A stretch of 64,000 nucleotides of DNA from Pararhodobacter oceanensis (GTDB taxonomy: Bacteria; Pseudomonadota; Alphaproteobacteria; Rhodobacterales; Rhodobacteraceae): positions 35,413-99,412 of the forward strand of contig NZ_QDKM01000011.1 of the NCBI RefSeq assembly GCF_003076755.1, given 5' to 3'. The position numbers were made by a program, and so were the translations under genes. Positions 17,347 to 24,842 of this stretch are shown here, piece after piece (the first letter of the stretch is position 1; the number at the start of each line of letters is the position of its first letter). Below the pieces are notes generated by a model that worked only from the letters and a program-made list of their open reading frames with translations, was not told the DNA's origin and did no database searches.

Positions 17347-17453
17347 CAGTCCCGACAGGCCAGCTTTGCGACGGTATCGGCGCGCCAGATGTGCGAGCGG
17401 GGGCAGATGCGGCGGCGAAGCTCAATTCCGGCAAGCTATTGGAGCAGGGTTGA
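17343..17453 (+). CDS. Putative 36-residue ORF bridging sulfatase and FMN oxidase
   Basis: ATG at 17343 overlaps the sulfatase stop (ATGA) and its own TGA abuts the ATG of the next gene at 17454. The translation starts MTVPTGQLCDGIGAPDVRAG and ends KLLEQG. It has no recognised domain and may be a real coupling peptide, the remnant of a larger gene, or chance. The exact fit between two overlapping junctions is the only support. Confidence 0.35.
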   Translation: MTVPTGQLCDGIGAPDVRAGADAAAKLNSGKLLEQG

Positions 17454-18590
17454 ATGGCAGGTCCCGAAACGCACTATCCCGCGCTGGCCTATATGATCGA
17501 CCGCGCCCGACGCCGCGTGCCGTATTTTGCCTGGGAATATCTGGCCAGTGGCACGGGTGCGGAACGCCTGATCGGTGACAACCGCGCGGCGCTTGACCGG
17601 ATTTCGCTGGCCCCGAAAGTGGCGCAGGGGCGGTTTCAGCCGGACACCAGCACCCGCCTGTTTGGCCAGAGCTTCAGCGTGCCCTTCGGCGCAGGACCCG
17701 TTGGCATGTCGGGTCTGATCTGGCCCGGTGCCGAGTTGATCCTTGCCAAGGCCGCGCGCGCGAACGGCTTTCCCTATACACTCAGTATGGTGGCCAATGA
17801 AACGCCCGAAGCGGTTGCCGAAACCGGTGGCAAAAACGCCTGGTTCCAGCTTTATCCGCTCAAAGAACGCGAGATCGAAGACGATCTGCTGGGCCGTGCC
17901 GCCGCCGCCGGAATTCGCACGCTGGTGGTCACGCTGGATGTGCCGGTGGGAAGCCGCCGAGAGCGCCAACTGGCGGCGGGCCTGACGGTGCCGCCCAAGA
18001 TTACGCCATTGACCCTGTGGCGCGTGGCGCAACGACCACATTGGGCTCTGGCCACCCTGCGACACGGTCAGCCGAGGTTTCGAACGCTGGAGACCTATTT
18101 CCCGTCTTCGGCGATGGCGGACAGCGCCAAGATGGTCGGCACCATTGTCGATGGGCGCCCCGATTGGGCGACCGTCACCCGGCTGCGGCAGCAATGGCAG
18201 GGCAATCTGGTGATCAAGGGCATATTGAGTGCAGATGAAGCCGAGCAAGCCATTGATTGCGGGGCGGATGCGGTGGTTGTGTCCAATCATGGCGGACGGC
18301 AGTTCGATGCCGCGCCTGCGTCAATCGACGCATTGCCTGCGGTGGCGGAGAAAGTGGCCGGGCGCGTGCCGGTGTTGTTTGATAGTGGTGTGCTCTGGGG
18401 GCTGGACATCCTGCGGGCGTTGTCGCGCGGCGCGGATTTCTGCCTGCTGGGCCGAGGGTTTCTATATGCGGTGGCCGCGCTCGGGGCGGAGGGTGGCAAC
18501 CATGCCTATTCGGTCCTGAAGCAGGATCTCGAAACCAACATGATACAGATGGGCGCTAGAACGATCGGGGACGTGACGGGGCAGCGGTGA
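17454..18590 (+). CDS. FMN-dependent alpha-hydroxy acid oxidase/dehydrogenase
   Basis: A 378-residue TIM-barrel flavoenzyme of the lactate/glycolate/mandelate oxidase family. It shows the N-terminal ARRRVPYFAWEYLASGTGAE, the substrate-side loop SNHGGRQFDAAPASIDALP with catalytic His279 and Arg282, the FMN lysine in LVIKGILSADEA, and the C-terminal GADFCLLGRGFLYAVAALG. One deviation: the usual D-[GS]-G-[VI]-R-x-G loop reads DSGVLWG, so the arginine is replaced by leucine. It oxidises a 2-hydroxy acid to a 2-oxo acid. As the last gene of the sulfatase/tct operon it may act on an aryl hydroxy acid such as a mandelate; lactate is equally possible from sequence alone. Confidence 0.88.
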   Translation: MAGPETHYPALAYMIDRARRRVPYFAWEYLASGTGAERLIGDNRAALDRISLAPKVAQGRFQPDTSTRLFGQSFSVPFGAGPVGMSGLIWPGAELILAKAARANGFPYTLSMVANETPEAVAETGGKNAWFQLYPLKEREIEDDLLGRAAAAGIRTLVVTLDVPVGSRRERQLAAGLTVPPKITPLTLWRVAQRPHWALATLRHGQPRFRTLETYFPSSAMADSAKMVGTIVDGRPDWATVTRLRQQWQGNLVIKGILSADEAEQAIDCGADAVVVSNHGGRQFDAAPASIDALPAVAEKVAGRVPVLFDSGVLWGLDILRALSRGADFCLLGRGFLYAVAALGAEGGNHAYSVLKQDLETNMIQMGARTIGDVTGQR

Positions 18591-18734
18591 TGGCCTTGGC
18601 AAAGGGGCCCGGAAAGGGCCTGGCACGGGCCGTCATGGTTGCGCTTTCTGTTCAGTGGGGTTGGGCGTCGTTGCTCTTGGCCAGCGGCTGTGTATTTGCG
18701 GGGGCGTTCGCAACATCAGCCAGCTTGCGTCCGC

Positions 18735-19622
18735 TTAGCCCATGAGTTCAGAGGAGAAGCTGCCGGGAGAGGCGGGGAATACCACTGTTTTGCTGCCATT
18801 GATGAAACTCCGGTGATGGGCATGCGCGTGGATGGCGCGTGCAAGCACGATAGCCTCAACATCTCGCCCCAAGGCCACGTAATCTGAGGGTGATTGGGCA
18901 TGCGTCACACGGACGATATCTTGCTCAATGATCGGCCCTTCATCAAGATCAGCGGTGACGTAATGCGACGTCGCGCCGATGAGTTTTACACCGCGCAGAT
19001 GGGCCTGTTTGTAAGGGTTGGCACCTTTGAAACTGGGCAGGAATGAATGATGGATGTTGATAATTCTGCCCGACATCTTCTGGCACATCTCATCCGAGAG
19101 AATCTGCATATAGCGTGCCAGAACAATCAGATCGGCGCCGGTGTCGTTGACGATCTGCATGATCTGGGCTTCGGCATGGGGCTTGTTTTCTTTTGTCTCC
19201 GGGATGTGGTGGAACGGAATATCTTGGTTCACGACGACCTTCTGATAGGTCATGTGGTTTGAAATAACGGCGACGATTTCAACCGGAAGCGCACCAATGC
19301 GGGCGCGATACAGCAGGTCGTTCAAGCAATGGCCAAACCGCGACACCATCACCACAAGTTTCATCTTTTTTGACTGGTTATGAATCGCATAAGTGGCATC
19401 GAGCTTTTTGACCGCGGCGGCGAATTCTTTCTTTAGCTTGTCGCGATTGCCGTTTGCCTCGACCGAGAAGCTAATTCTCATGAAGAAACGTCCGGTTTCA
19501 AGGTCTTCATACTGCGAGCTGTCGGCGATGTTGCAGCCATTTTCGGCGAGCGTTGTGGAGATGAGCGCAACGATCCCGGGCTGCGCGGGACAGGTGAAGG
19601 TCAGGAAAAATCTCTCGGTCAT
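18735..19622 (-). CDS. purU: Formyltetrahydrofolate deformylase
   Basis: A 295-residue protein starting at the ATG at 19622, preceded by AGGAA; an upstream in-frame extension lacks a ribosome site. Residues 1-85 form an ACT domain (FFLTFTCPAQPGIVALISTT). The remainder is the formyl-transfer fold, with INIHHSFLPSFKGANPYKQA and the catalytic DEGPII. It hydrolyses 10-formyl-THF to formate and THF. Beside the O-demethylase/MetV/MetF genes it would complete oxidation of methyl groups to formate and regenerate free THF, as PurU does in chloromethane-using clusters. It is encoded on the opposite strand from those genes. Confidence 0.93.
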   Translation of the reverse strand: MTERFFLTFTCPAQPGIVALISTTLAENGCNIADSSQYEDLETGRFFMRISFSVEANGNRDKLKKEFAAAVKKLDATYAIHNQSKKMKLVVMVSRFGHCLNDLLYRARIGALPVEIVAVISNHMTYQKVVVNQDIPFHHIPETKENKPHAEAQIMQIVNDTGADLIVLARYMQILSDEMCQKMSGRIINIHHSFLPSFKGANPYKQAHLRGVKLIGATSHYVTADLDEGPIIEQDIVRVTHAQSPSDYVALGRDVEAIVLARAIHAHAHHRSFINGSKTVVFPASPGSFSSELMG

Positions 19623-19803
19623 TGTCGTTCCTATCGTCCGGCACGGGACATTTTTGTGTAGGTTTCGCGTCCCAATCACACCGGCGTGCGACAGGCTGGG
19701 CTGGCGGGCGAATGCCAGCAGATCGCGTCAACTGCGCTCGGGTCCGAAGGCAGTGGCTGGCATGCGTGATCTCGCTTGGCTAGAATATTGAATGATGCGT
19801 TGT

Positions 19804-19817
19804 CAACTATATTGTTG
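19804..19817. promoter_or_regulatory. Near-perfect palindrome between purU and the luxR gene
   Basis: CAACTATATTGTTG is palindromic except for one position pair and matches the CAA-N8-TTG pattern before rdhA. It lies in the AT-rich part of the divergent gap, 182 bases upstream of purU and 258 upstream of the luxR start. Confidence 0.3.
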
Positions 19818-20074
19818 CGAGTGCCATGCGCCCTGGTCCCGAATAAGATGCCTTGGCGATGCCGCCAGTTCGGCGCAACACATGCTGCAATAGAGGCTCT
19901 CGCGCGGTGGCGTTCGGGTATCAGGCCGCGATCTGTTGCCGTTTTCCCTTTGCCATTGCCGCGTTGGGAGCACTTGACTTGCTGAATTGTGACATCGAAA
20001 ACAAGCTGATCCAGATAGGTGCCAAGCACCAAGAGACCGATGATGCCAGTGATCAGGAAGGTCGAGGTGGACCA

Positions 20075-20869
20075 ATGGGAAACGACCGTCAGCAGGAGCT
20101 TATGGCGACGAACACCGTCGCATCGCTGATCACACAGACGGCATCGGCCAACTTCGGCAGTGCAGCATTGCATTTCTTGTCATCGGTCGCGCGGTTCGAG
20201 AATTTCGGTGCCTATTACATCCCTGATCTTGCGCGGCCCAAGCCGACCCTGTCTTTTTGGTCTGGCCGGATCAGCGACTACTGGTTTCAACATGATGCCG
20301 ACCTGATTCTGGCCACCCGCGAGGCGCAGCTGGTCATCCTGAGGCAAGTGAACGAGGCCCCCGACCGTGGTGTGAACATCGAAAGATGGCATCCCGAGGC
20401 GGGCGATGCGCGCAACGACATTTATCTTCGAAACGGGATCGTCGAGCGGGTTGCACTGTCGTCGCGTGAGGGGCGCTCGGGCCTGCGCTCGTTCTTTCTG
20501 CGCAGTATCAAAGATGGCTGGTTGAGTGACGCAGAGTTTACCGGGATCTGTGAAATCCTGCCCATTGTGCATGGGTTGATCGGGCTTCGGCAAAAAGTCG
20601 TGGGGGCCGAGCGGCATCAAATGCGCTTTGACGGGGAGGTGACGCGACTGCGCAACTTCAATGTGCCGGCATTCGCTGACCTGTCACGGCGCGAGGCGGC
20701 GGTCTGCGATTCGCTGATCGAGGGCAAGTCGGTTGCCGCCACCGCGCTGGATCTTTCGGTGTCCGAAGCCACGGTCAAAACCCTGCGCGCCCGTGCCTAT
20801 CGCAAATTGAACGTCACCTCGGCGACCGAGTTGATGGCCCTGTTCATTCGGTCACAGCCGCGGGCATGA
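20075..20869 (+). CDS. LuxR-type helix-turn-helix regulator
   Basis: A 264-residue protein if the ATG at 20075 (GAGGTGG upstream) is used; an in-frame ATG at 20102 is an alternative. The C-terminal 60 residues are a GerE-type HTH, LSRREAAVCDSLIEGKSVAATALDLSVSEATVKTLRARA. The N-terminal 190 residues match no domain that I recognise; they contain no phospho-receiver aspartate pattern. It is divergent from purU and directly upstream, on the same strand, of the O-demethylase gene, so it is the probable regulator of the C1 module. An upstream open frame on the same strand and a minus-strand frame (19676-20173) with one hydrophobic stretch are probably non-coding. Confidence 0.8.
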   Translation: MGNDRQQELMATNTVASLITQTASANFGSAALHFLSSVARFENFGAYYIPDLARPKPTLSFWSGRISDYWFQHDADLILATREAQLVILRQVNEAPDRGVNIERWHPEAGDARNDIYLRNGIVERVALSSREGRSGLRSFFLRSIKDGWLSDAEFTGICEILPIVHGLIGLRQKVVGAERHQMRFDGEVTRLRNFNVPAFADLSRREAAVCDSLIEGKSVAATALDLSVSEATVKTLRARAYRKLNVTSATELMALFIRSQPRA

Positions 20870-20946
20870 GCAAACGTCATCCGTTCGGCCTACATATCGA
20901 CGTGTGACGGGCAAATAAGGTGCTCTCATTCAGTGGGAGGACCAAC

Positions 20947-22299
20947 ATGACGACCAGCACCAAAACCCTTCAGGACAAGATCGACAAGGCCGGCGACGTC
21001 TGGGCGATGCTCTATAACGCGCAAGAGCACAAGTTCCAGTTTCCCGTCCAGCCCGAGTTTTCGAACTGGGTAGACGAGCAGATTGCATGGCGCAATGCGT
21101 GCATCTTTCAAAACATGTCCCATCATATGACCGATGTTTTCTTTGAAGGGCCGGATGTGGTGCGGCTGCTCTCTGATTTCGGGATCAACTCTTTCGCCGG
21201 GTTTGGGGCGATGCAGGCAAAGCAGTATGTGGCGTGCAATGCCGATGGCTATATCATTGGTGACGCGGTTCTGTTCTGCGAAGAGGAAAACAAGGTCAGT
21301 GTCGTCGGCAAGCCCGGTGCGGCCAACTGGCTGCGCTATCAAGCGGAAATCGGCGATTATGATGTCACGGTCACCAAGATCGACCCGCCGTCGCCCAACC
21401 TTAGCGACCGGGTGCGGTTTCGGTATCAGGTGCAGGGGCCCAATGCCGACAAGCTGTTGGAAGAGCTGAACGGCGGGCCGCTGCCCGACATTCCCTTCTT
21501 CAAGATGGGCAAGTTCAACATCGGCCCCCATGAGGTTTTGGCGCTGAACCACCGTATGTCAGGCGCTCCGGGGTATGAGTTCTGGGGGCCGTCAGACGTG
21601 GCTGTAGAGGTGCGCGATCTGATCCTTGAAGCCGGTAAGAAATACGACCTCACCCCGATCGGCGGGCGCACCTATCCGGTCACTGCGGCGGTGTCGGGCT
21701 GGGTCGGCTCGATTCTGCCTGCCGTCTTCACCGGTGACGACATGCGCGCTTACCGCGAATGGTTGCCCGCCGGCGGGTTCGAGGCGCGGCATTCCATTGG
21801 CGGATCGGTGGGCATGTCGAAGAATGTCGAGGACTACTACCGAACACCCTATGATCTTGGGTATGGTTTTATGGCAAAGTTCGACCATGAGTTTGTGGGC
21901 CGCGAAGCCTTGGAGAAGTTGGCACCCGAAAAGCGGCTCAAGAAGGTCCGGCTGATCTGGAATAGCGACGACGTTGTCGATATCTACGCCAGCGCTTTGA
22001 AATCAGGCGATAAATACAAGAAAATCGAAATGCCAGTCGGCAGCTATGCGACCGCGCCTTGTGATCGTGTGCAGCTGGATGGCAAGGACGTGGGTGTCTC
22101 CTTTGCCCCGATCTATTCCGAAGCTGACCGGTCCTGCATCTCGCTGGGCTCGATCCCAGCGGAGCTTGCGATCGAAGGGCAAGAGCTGAGCTTGATTTGG
22201 GGCGAGCCGGACGGCGGTTCTGACAAGCCGACAGTTGAGGCGCATGTGCAGAAAATCGTGCGTGTGAGAGTGGACCCCAAGCCGATCAAACGCGACTGA
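20947..22299 (+). CDS. Tetrahydrofolate-dependent aromatic O-demethylase (LigM/DesA-like, GcvT fold)
   Basis: A 450-residue protein with GTGGGAGG 6 bases before the ATG at 20947. It has the GcvT/aminomethyltransferase fold throughout (for example VWAMLYNAQEHKFQFPVQPEF near the start, RMSGAPGYEFWGP in the centre and GYGFMAKFDHEFVGREALEKL toward the C-terminus). LigM and DesA of Sphingobium have this size and fold. They move the methyl group of vanillate, 3-O-methylgallate or syringate to THF. The neighbouring MetV/MetF and PurU genes are those needed to oxidise 5-methyl-THF, which supports demethylase over glycine cleavage. The exact methoxy-aromatic substrate is not known; related roseobacter proteins may act on other methyl donors. 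Confidence 0.82.
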   Translation: MTTSTKTLQDKIDKAGDVWAMLYNAQEHKFQFPVQPEFSNWVDEQIAWRNACIFQNMSHHMTDVFFEGPDVVRLLSDFGINSFAGFGAMQAKQYVACNADGYIIGDAVLFCEEENKVSVVGKPGAANWLRYQAEIGDYDVTVTKIDPPSPNLSDRVRFRYQVQGPNADKLLEELNGGPLPDIPFFKMGKFNIGPHEVLALNHRMSGAPGYEFWGPSDVAVEVRDLILEAGKKYDLTPIGGRTYPVTAAVSGWVGSILPAVFTGDDMRAYREWLPAGGFEARHSIGGSVGMSKNVEDYYRTPYDLGYGFMAKFDHEFVGREALEKLAPEKRLKKVRLIWNSDDVVDIYASALKSGDKYKKIEMPVGSYATAPCDRVQLDGKDVGVSFAPIYSEADRSCISLGSIPAELAIEGQELSLIWGEPDGGSDKPTVEAHVQKIVRVRVDPKPIKRD

Positions 22300-22347
22300 T
22301 CAAAGGGGCATCGCGCCGCAAACACCAGCGCAGCGGCATGTCAAACT

Positions 22348-22388
22348 GCAATCGCTCCCTACCGGACCCTTGCTGGTGGAGCGATTGC
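22348..22388 (+). terminator. Long perfect inverted repeat downstream of the O-demethylase gene
   Basis: GCAATCGCTCC (22348-22358) and GGAGCGATTGC (22378-22388) form a perfect 11-bp stem with a 19-nt loop, about 50 bases after the stop codon. No T-run follows. It may reduce readthrough into the metV/metF pair or protect the upstream message. Confidence 0.4.
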
Positions 22389-22667
22389 ACCGGCGCAAAG
22401 TGTCGGGTTGGGGTGACGCGGCGCGTGTTTCGGCCTCGCCAATGATGGCCTCTGAACGCGCGTGGGATCTCCCTGCCGCGCTGGCTGCCTATCACACCAT
22501 GCCGGACAGGGGCGCGGGTATTTTGTTCACATAGCCCGCGCGGATTGCCCCGGAACCAGATGAAAGCCGGGGTCGCGTCGGGGAATGTCATGGCGGGGAA
22601 ATCCGGCGGTCAATGCTGTGATCTACAGGGCTTCGGCATCCCTGTGACGCTGGCGAAAGGAGGATCT
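22389..22667. other. Leader region before metV; no recognised gene
   Basis: Part of a 368-base gap between the O-demethylase and metV. One plus-strand frame (about 22377-22533, ending GRGAGILFT-stop) looks somewhat protein-like but has no recognised motif and no ribosome site. Confidence 0.35.
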
Positions 22668-23246
22668 ATGTATCGGTTGAGGCTCTGGGCCGTGAAACGC
22701 TCGTATCAGTGTGAAAGGCTCTATACGGCGCTTGAGGCGGCTTTGGTCAAGCTGCATCCGCTGTTTGAAAAGATCGGCTACAACCGTTTGGAACGGCCGG
22801 TCGCGGTTGTGGAGCGGGCCGCGAAAACGCTGCTGTTTGACTGCAAGATGTGCGGACAATGCGTATTATCCTCGACGGGGATGTCCTGCCCGATGAATTG
22901 TCCGAAACAACTCCGAAATGGCCCCTGTGGCGGGGTTCGGCCCGGCGGGTATTGCGAAGTGAAGCCCGAGATGCGCTGTGTATGGGTTCTGGCCTGGGAT
23001 GGGGCCTCTCGCATGAAAGAGGGGCACCGCATAGGCAATGTGCTTCCGCCTGTGGATCGCCAACTTGAAGGCAGCTCGGCCTGGTTGAGAGCAAGTCGGG
23101 AAAAGGCGTTGTCGCTGCAGGTGTCGGTAGATGCCGAACGGACCTCGCTGGCCCGCGCATTTCCAACCGCGCGTCGTGCGGAACCGGCGGCGGCGCCGCT
23201 CGCCCAAGAGCCCGGAAACACAGCGCAAGGCGGGGCCCGGAAGTGA
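22668..23246 (+). CDS. metV: MTHFR C-terminal zinc/iron-binding domain protein (MetV-like)
   Basis: A 192-residue protein starting at the ATG at 22668, behind AAGGAGG. The core is the cysteine-rich segment CKMCGQCVLSSTGMSCPMNC followed by PKQLRNGPCGGVRPGGYCEV and a final Cys in MRCVW. This is the domain that in acetogens forms the MetV subunit of MetVF-type methylenetetrahydrofolate reductase. The last 50 residues are Pro/Ala-rich and probably disordered. Its stop overlaps the GTG start of metF (GTGA), so the subunits are made together. It likely passes electrons to or from the MetF flavin. In an O-demethylation pathway the complex would run in the methyl-THF oxidising direction. Confidence 0.85.
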   Translation: MYRLRLWAVKRSYQCERLYTALEAALVKLHPLFEKIGYNRLERPVAVVERAAKTLLFDCKMCGQCVLSSTGMSCPMNCPKQLRNGPCGGVRPGGYCEVKPEMRCVWVLAWDGASRMKEGHRIGNVLPPVDRQLEGSSAWLRASREKALSLQVSVDAERTSLARAFPTARRAEPAAAPLAQEPGNTAQGGARK

Positions 23247-24205
23247 GTTTTTCAGCCAGTGATCCGACCAAACCATATGCTGCACCTCCCGAGGGGTTCT
23301 CTTCTGGCAGTGAATTGGAGCGGGTTTTACGCGCGGGCAAATTCGCGGTGACTTCGGAACTGAACCCGCCCGATAGCGTCGATCCCGCCGACGTGTTTGA
23401 GGCCGCCGCGCCTCTCGCCGAAGTGACAGACGCGATCAATGCCACGGATGCATCGGGGGCGAATTGCCATATGTCCTCGATCGGGATTTGCGCGGTGTTG
23501 ACTCGGGCGCGTATCGAAACCGTCTATCAAATCTCATGTCGCGACCGCAACCGGATCGCCATGCAGGGTGACGTGTTGGGCGCGGCGGCGATGGGCGTGC
23601 GCAATGTCCTGTGCTTGACTGGCGATGGGGTCGGGGCAGGGGACCAACCCGGCGCGAAACCGGTGTTCGATTTCGACGCCATTTCGCTTATCCGCACCAT
23701 CCGAACGATGCGCGACAGTGGCCAGTTCCTGTCAGGTCGCAAAATCACCAAACCACCGCATCTGTTCATCGGCGCCGCTGAAAACCCCTGTGTTGAGCCA
23801 TTGGACTGGCGGGCCCAGCGGTTGCAGAAGAAAGTTGAGGCGGGGGCGCAGTTCATCCAGACAAACTATGTCTTTGACCTGCCGCGGTTTGAACGCTTCA
23901 TGACCCGCGTGCGGGATCTTGGGCTGGACGAAAACGTCTATATTCTGGCGGGTATCGGACCGCTGGCATCGGCCAAGGCCGCGCGCTGGATGCGCAACAA
24001 TGTCCCCGGGATTCACATACCGGACGATATCATTGCGCGGCTTGAAGGTGCCGACAATCAAGGCGATGAGGGTCGGAAAATCTGTGTGGAGTTCCTGCAG
24101 AAGTTTCGTGAAATCAAAGGCGTATCCGGCGTCCACATTATGGCCTACCGCCGCGAGCATCTGGTCGCCGAGATCCTGCGTGAAGCCGGGCTGACGGAGA
24201 GGTAA
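23243..24205 (+). CDS. metF: Methylenetetrahydrofolate reductase
   Basis: A 320-residue TIM-barrel flavoprotein starting at GTG 23243, overlapping the metV stop. Family signatures include FAVTSELNPPDSVDPADVFE, MSSIGICAVLTRARIETVYQISCRDRNRIAMQGD (the catalytic Glu/substrate region) and NVLCLTGDGVGAGDQP. It interconverts 5-methyl-THF and 5,10-methylene-THF. Coupling to a MetV subunit and to a LigM-like demethylase indicates a dedicated catabolic copy rather than the biosynthetic enzyme for methionine. It is the last gene of the C1 module, and a transposase remnant lies just downstream. Confidence 0.93.
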   Translation: MSFSASDPTKPYAAPPEGFSSGSELERVLRAGKFAVTSELNPPDSVDPADVFEAAAPLAEVTDAINATDASGANCHMSSIGICAVLTRARIETVYQISCRDRNRIAMQGDVLGAAAMGVRNVLCLTGDGVGAGDQPGAKPVFDFDAISLIRTIRTMRDSGQFLSGRKITKPPHLFIGAAENPCVEPLDWRAQRLQKKVEAGAQFIQTNYVFDLPRFERFMTRVRDLGLDENVYILAGIGPLASAKAARWMRNNVPGIHIPDDIIARLEGADNQGDEGRKICVEFLQKFREIKGVSGVHIMAYRREHLVAEILREAGLTER

Positions 24206-24339
24206 CGCAGGTTTGCGGTCTGGAAGGTGCGGTCAATGATGCCGATTGGGTGCTGGGTATCAGCGCGGCATGGGGCTGACTGGACTCCGTCTATGCATCC
24301 GGCGAACTGGTTTTAGGCTGGTTGTCTTTGTGTTGCAGA

Positions 24340-24490
24340 AAGCTCCGAGGTCCAAGCGTTCAAGCGCCGTGGTGCGCTGACACTCTGGGCTGATACTCTG
24401 GTTTGATCCTGCGATGATATGGGAGGCCGCGCCAACGGGTCGGCGTGGCCGTCGCGTTGTCCAGCGATAGCGCATCAACGGACGCGTAGC
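24340..24490 (+). pseudogene. Decayed IS5-family transposase N-terminal fragment
   Basis: The conceptual translation gives FKRRGALTLWAD in one frame and, after a frameshift, LILWFDPAMIWEAAPTGRRGRR in another. Both match the N-terminal region of IS5-type transposases (typically KRRGSLTIWFDPEMTWEAAPTGKRGR). A stop codon and the loss of everything beyond this region show that it is dead. No terminal inverted repeats or target duplications could be fixed. It marks past transposition at the right edge of the C1/dehalogenation island. Confidence 0.6.
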
Positions 24491-24842
24491 TGCTCTGGCT
24501 CGATACTGCCCAAAGCACAGCAGCGCCCGACAGCATCGTTGCAATCGGCCCGAGATTTCCTCGGTGCGTTGCAACCCGCGGGAGCGGTCGAAAACTCGTG
24601 AATGGGTTTTACCTTTGAGAAATTTGCCAAGTGAATGGATTGGACGGTTGCCGCCAACCTCATGTTAGCATACTAACTGTTCGTATGGTAACTGATCGAT
24701 TCCAACGTCAACCTCTGCTGCACCCTGCCACACTTGTGGCGGATGACGTGCGGCGCGGGCTTGCGGTGTTCGAAATCCGAGCGCGTCAGGCGCGCAATCG
24801 CGATGTCTCCGTGCGCAGTCCCCGTCCGTTAGGAACAAGGGC
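24490..24842. other. Intergenic stretch upstream of the MFS gene; no recognised gene
   Basis: About 350 bases after the IS remnant. It includes an AT-richer patch (about 24605-24690) that should hold the promoter of the following operon. The segment TTAGCATACTAACTGTTCG near 24664 carries short TTAG/CTAA symmetry. No further coding remnant was recognised. Confidence 0.3.

Noticed and set aside
19676..20173. Minus-strand frame with a hydrophobic segment between purU and luxR
   Set aside because: Only one short stretch looks protein-like, no ribosome site is seen, and it overlaps the start of the luxR gene.
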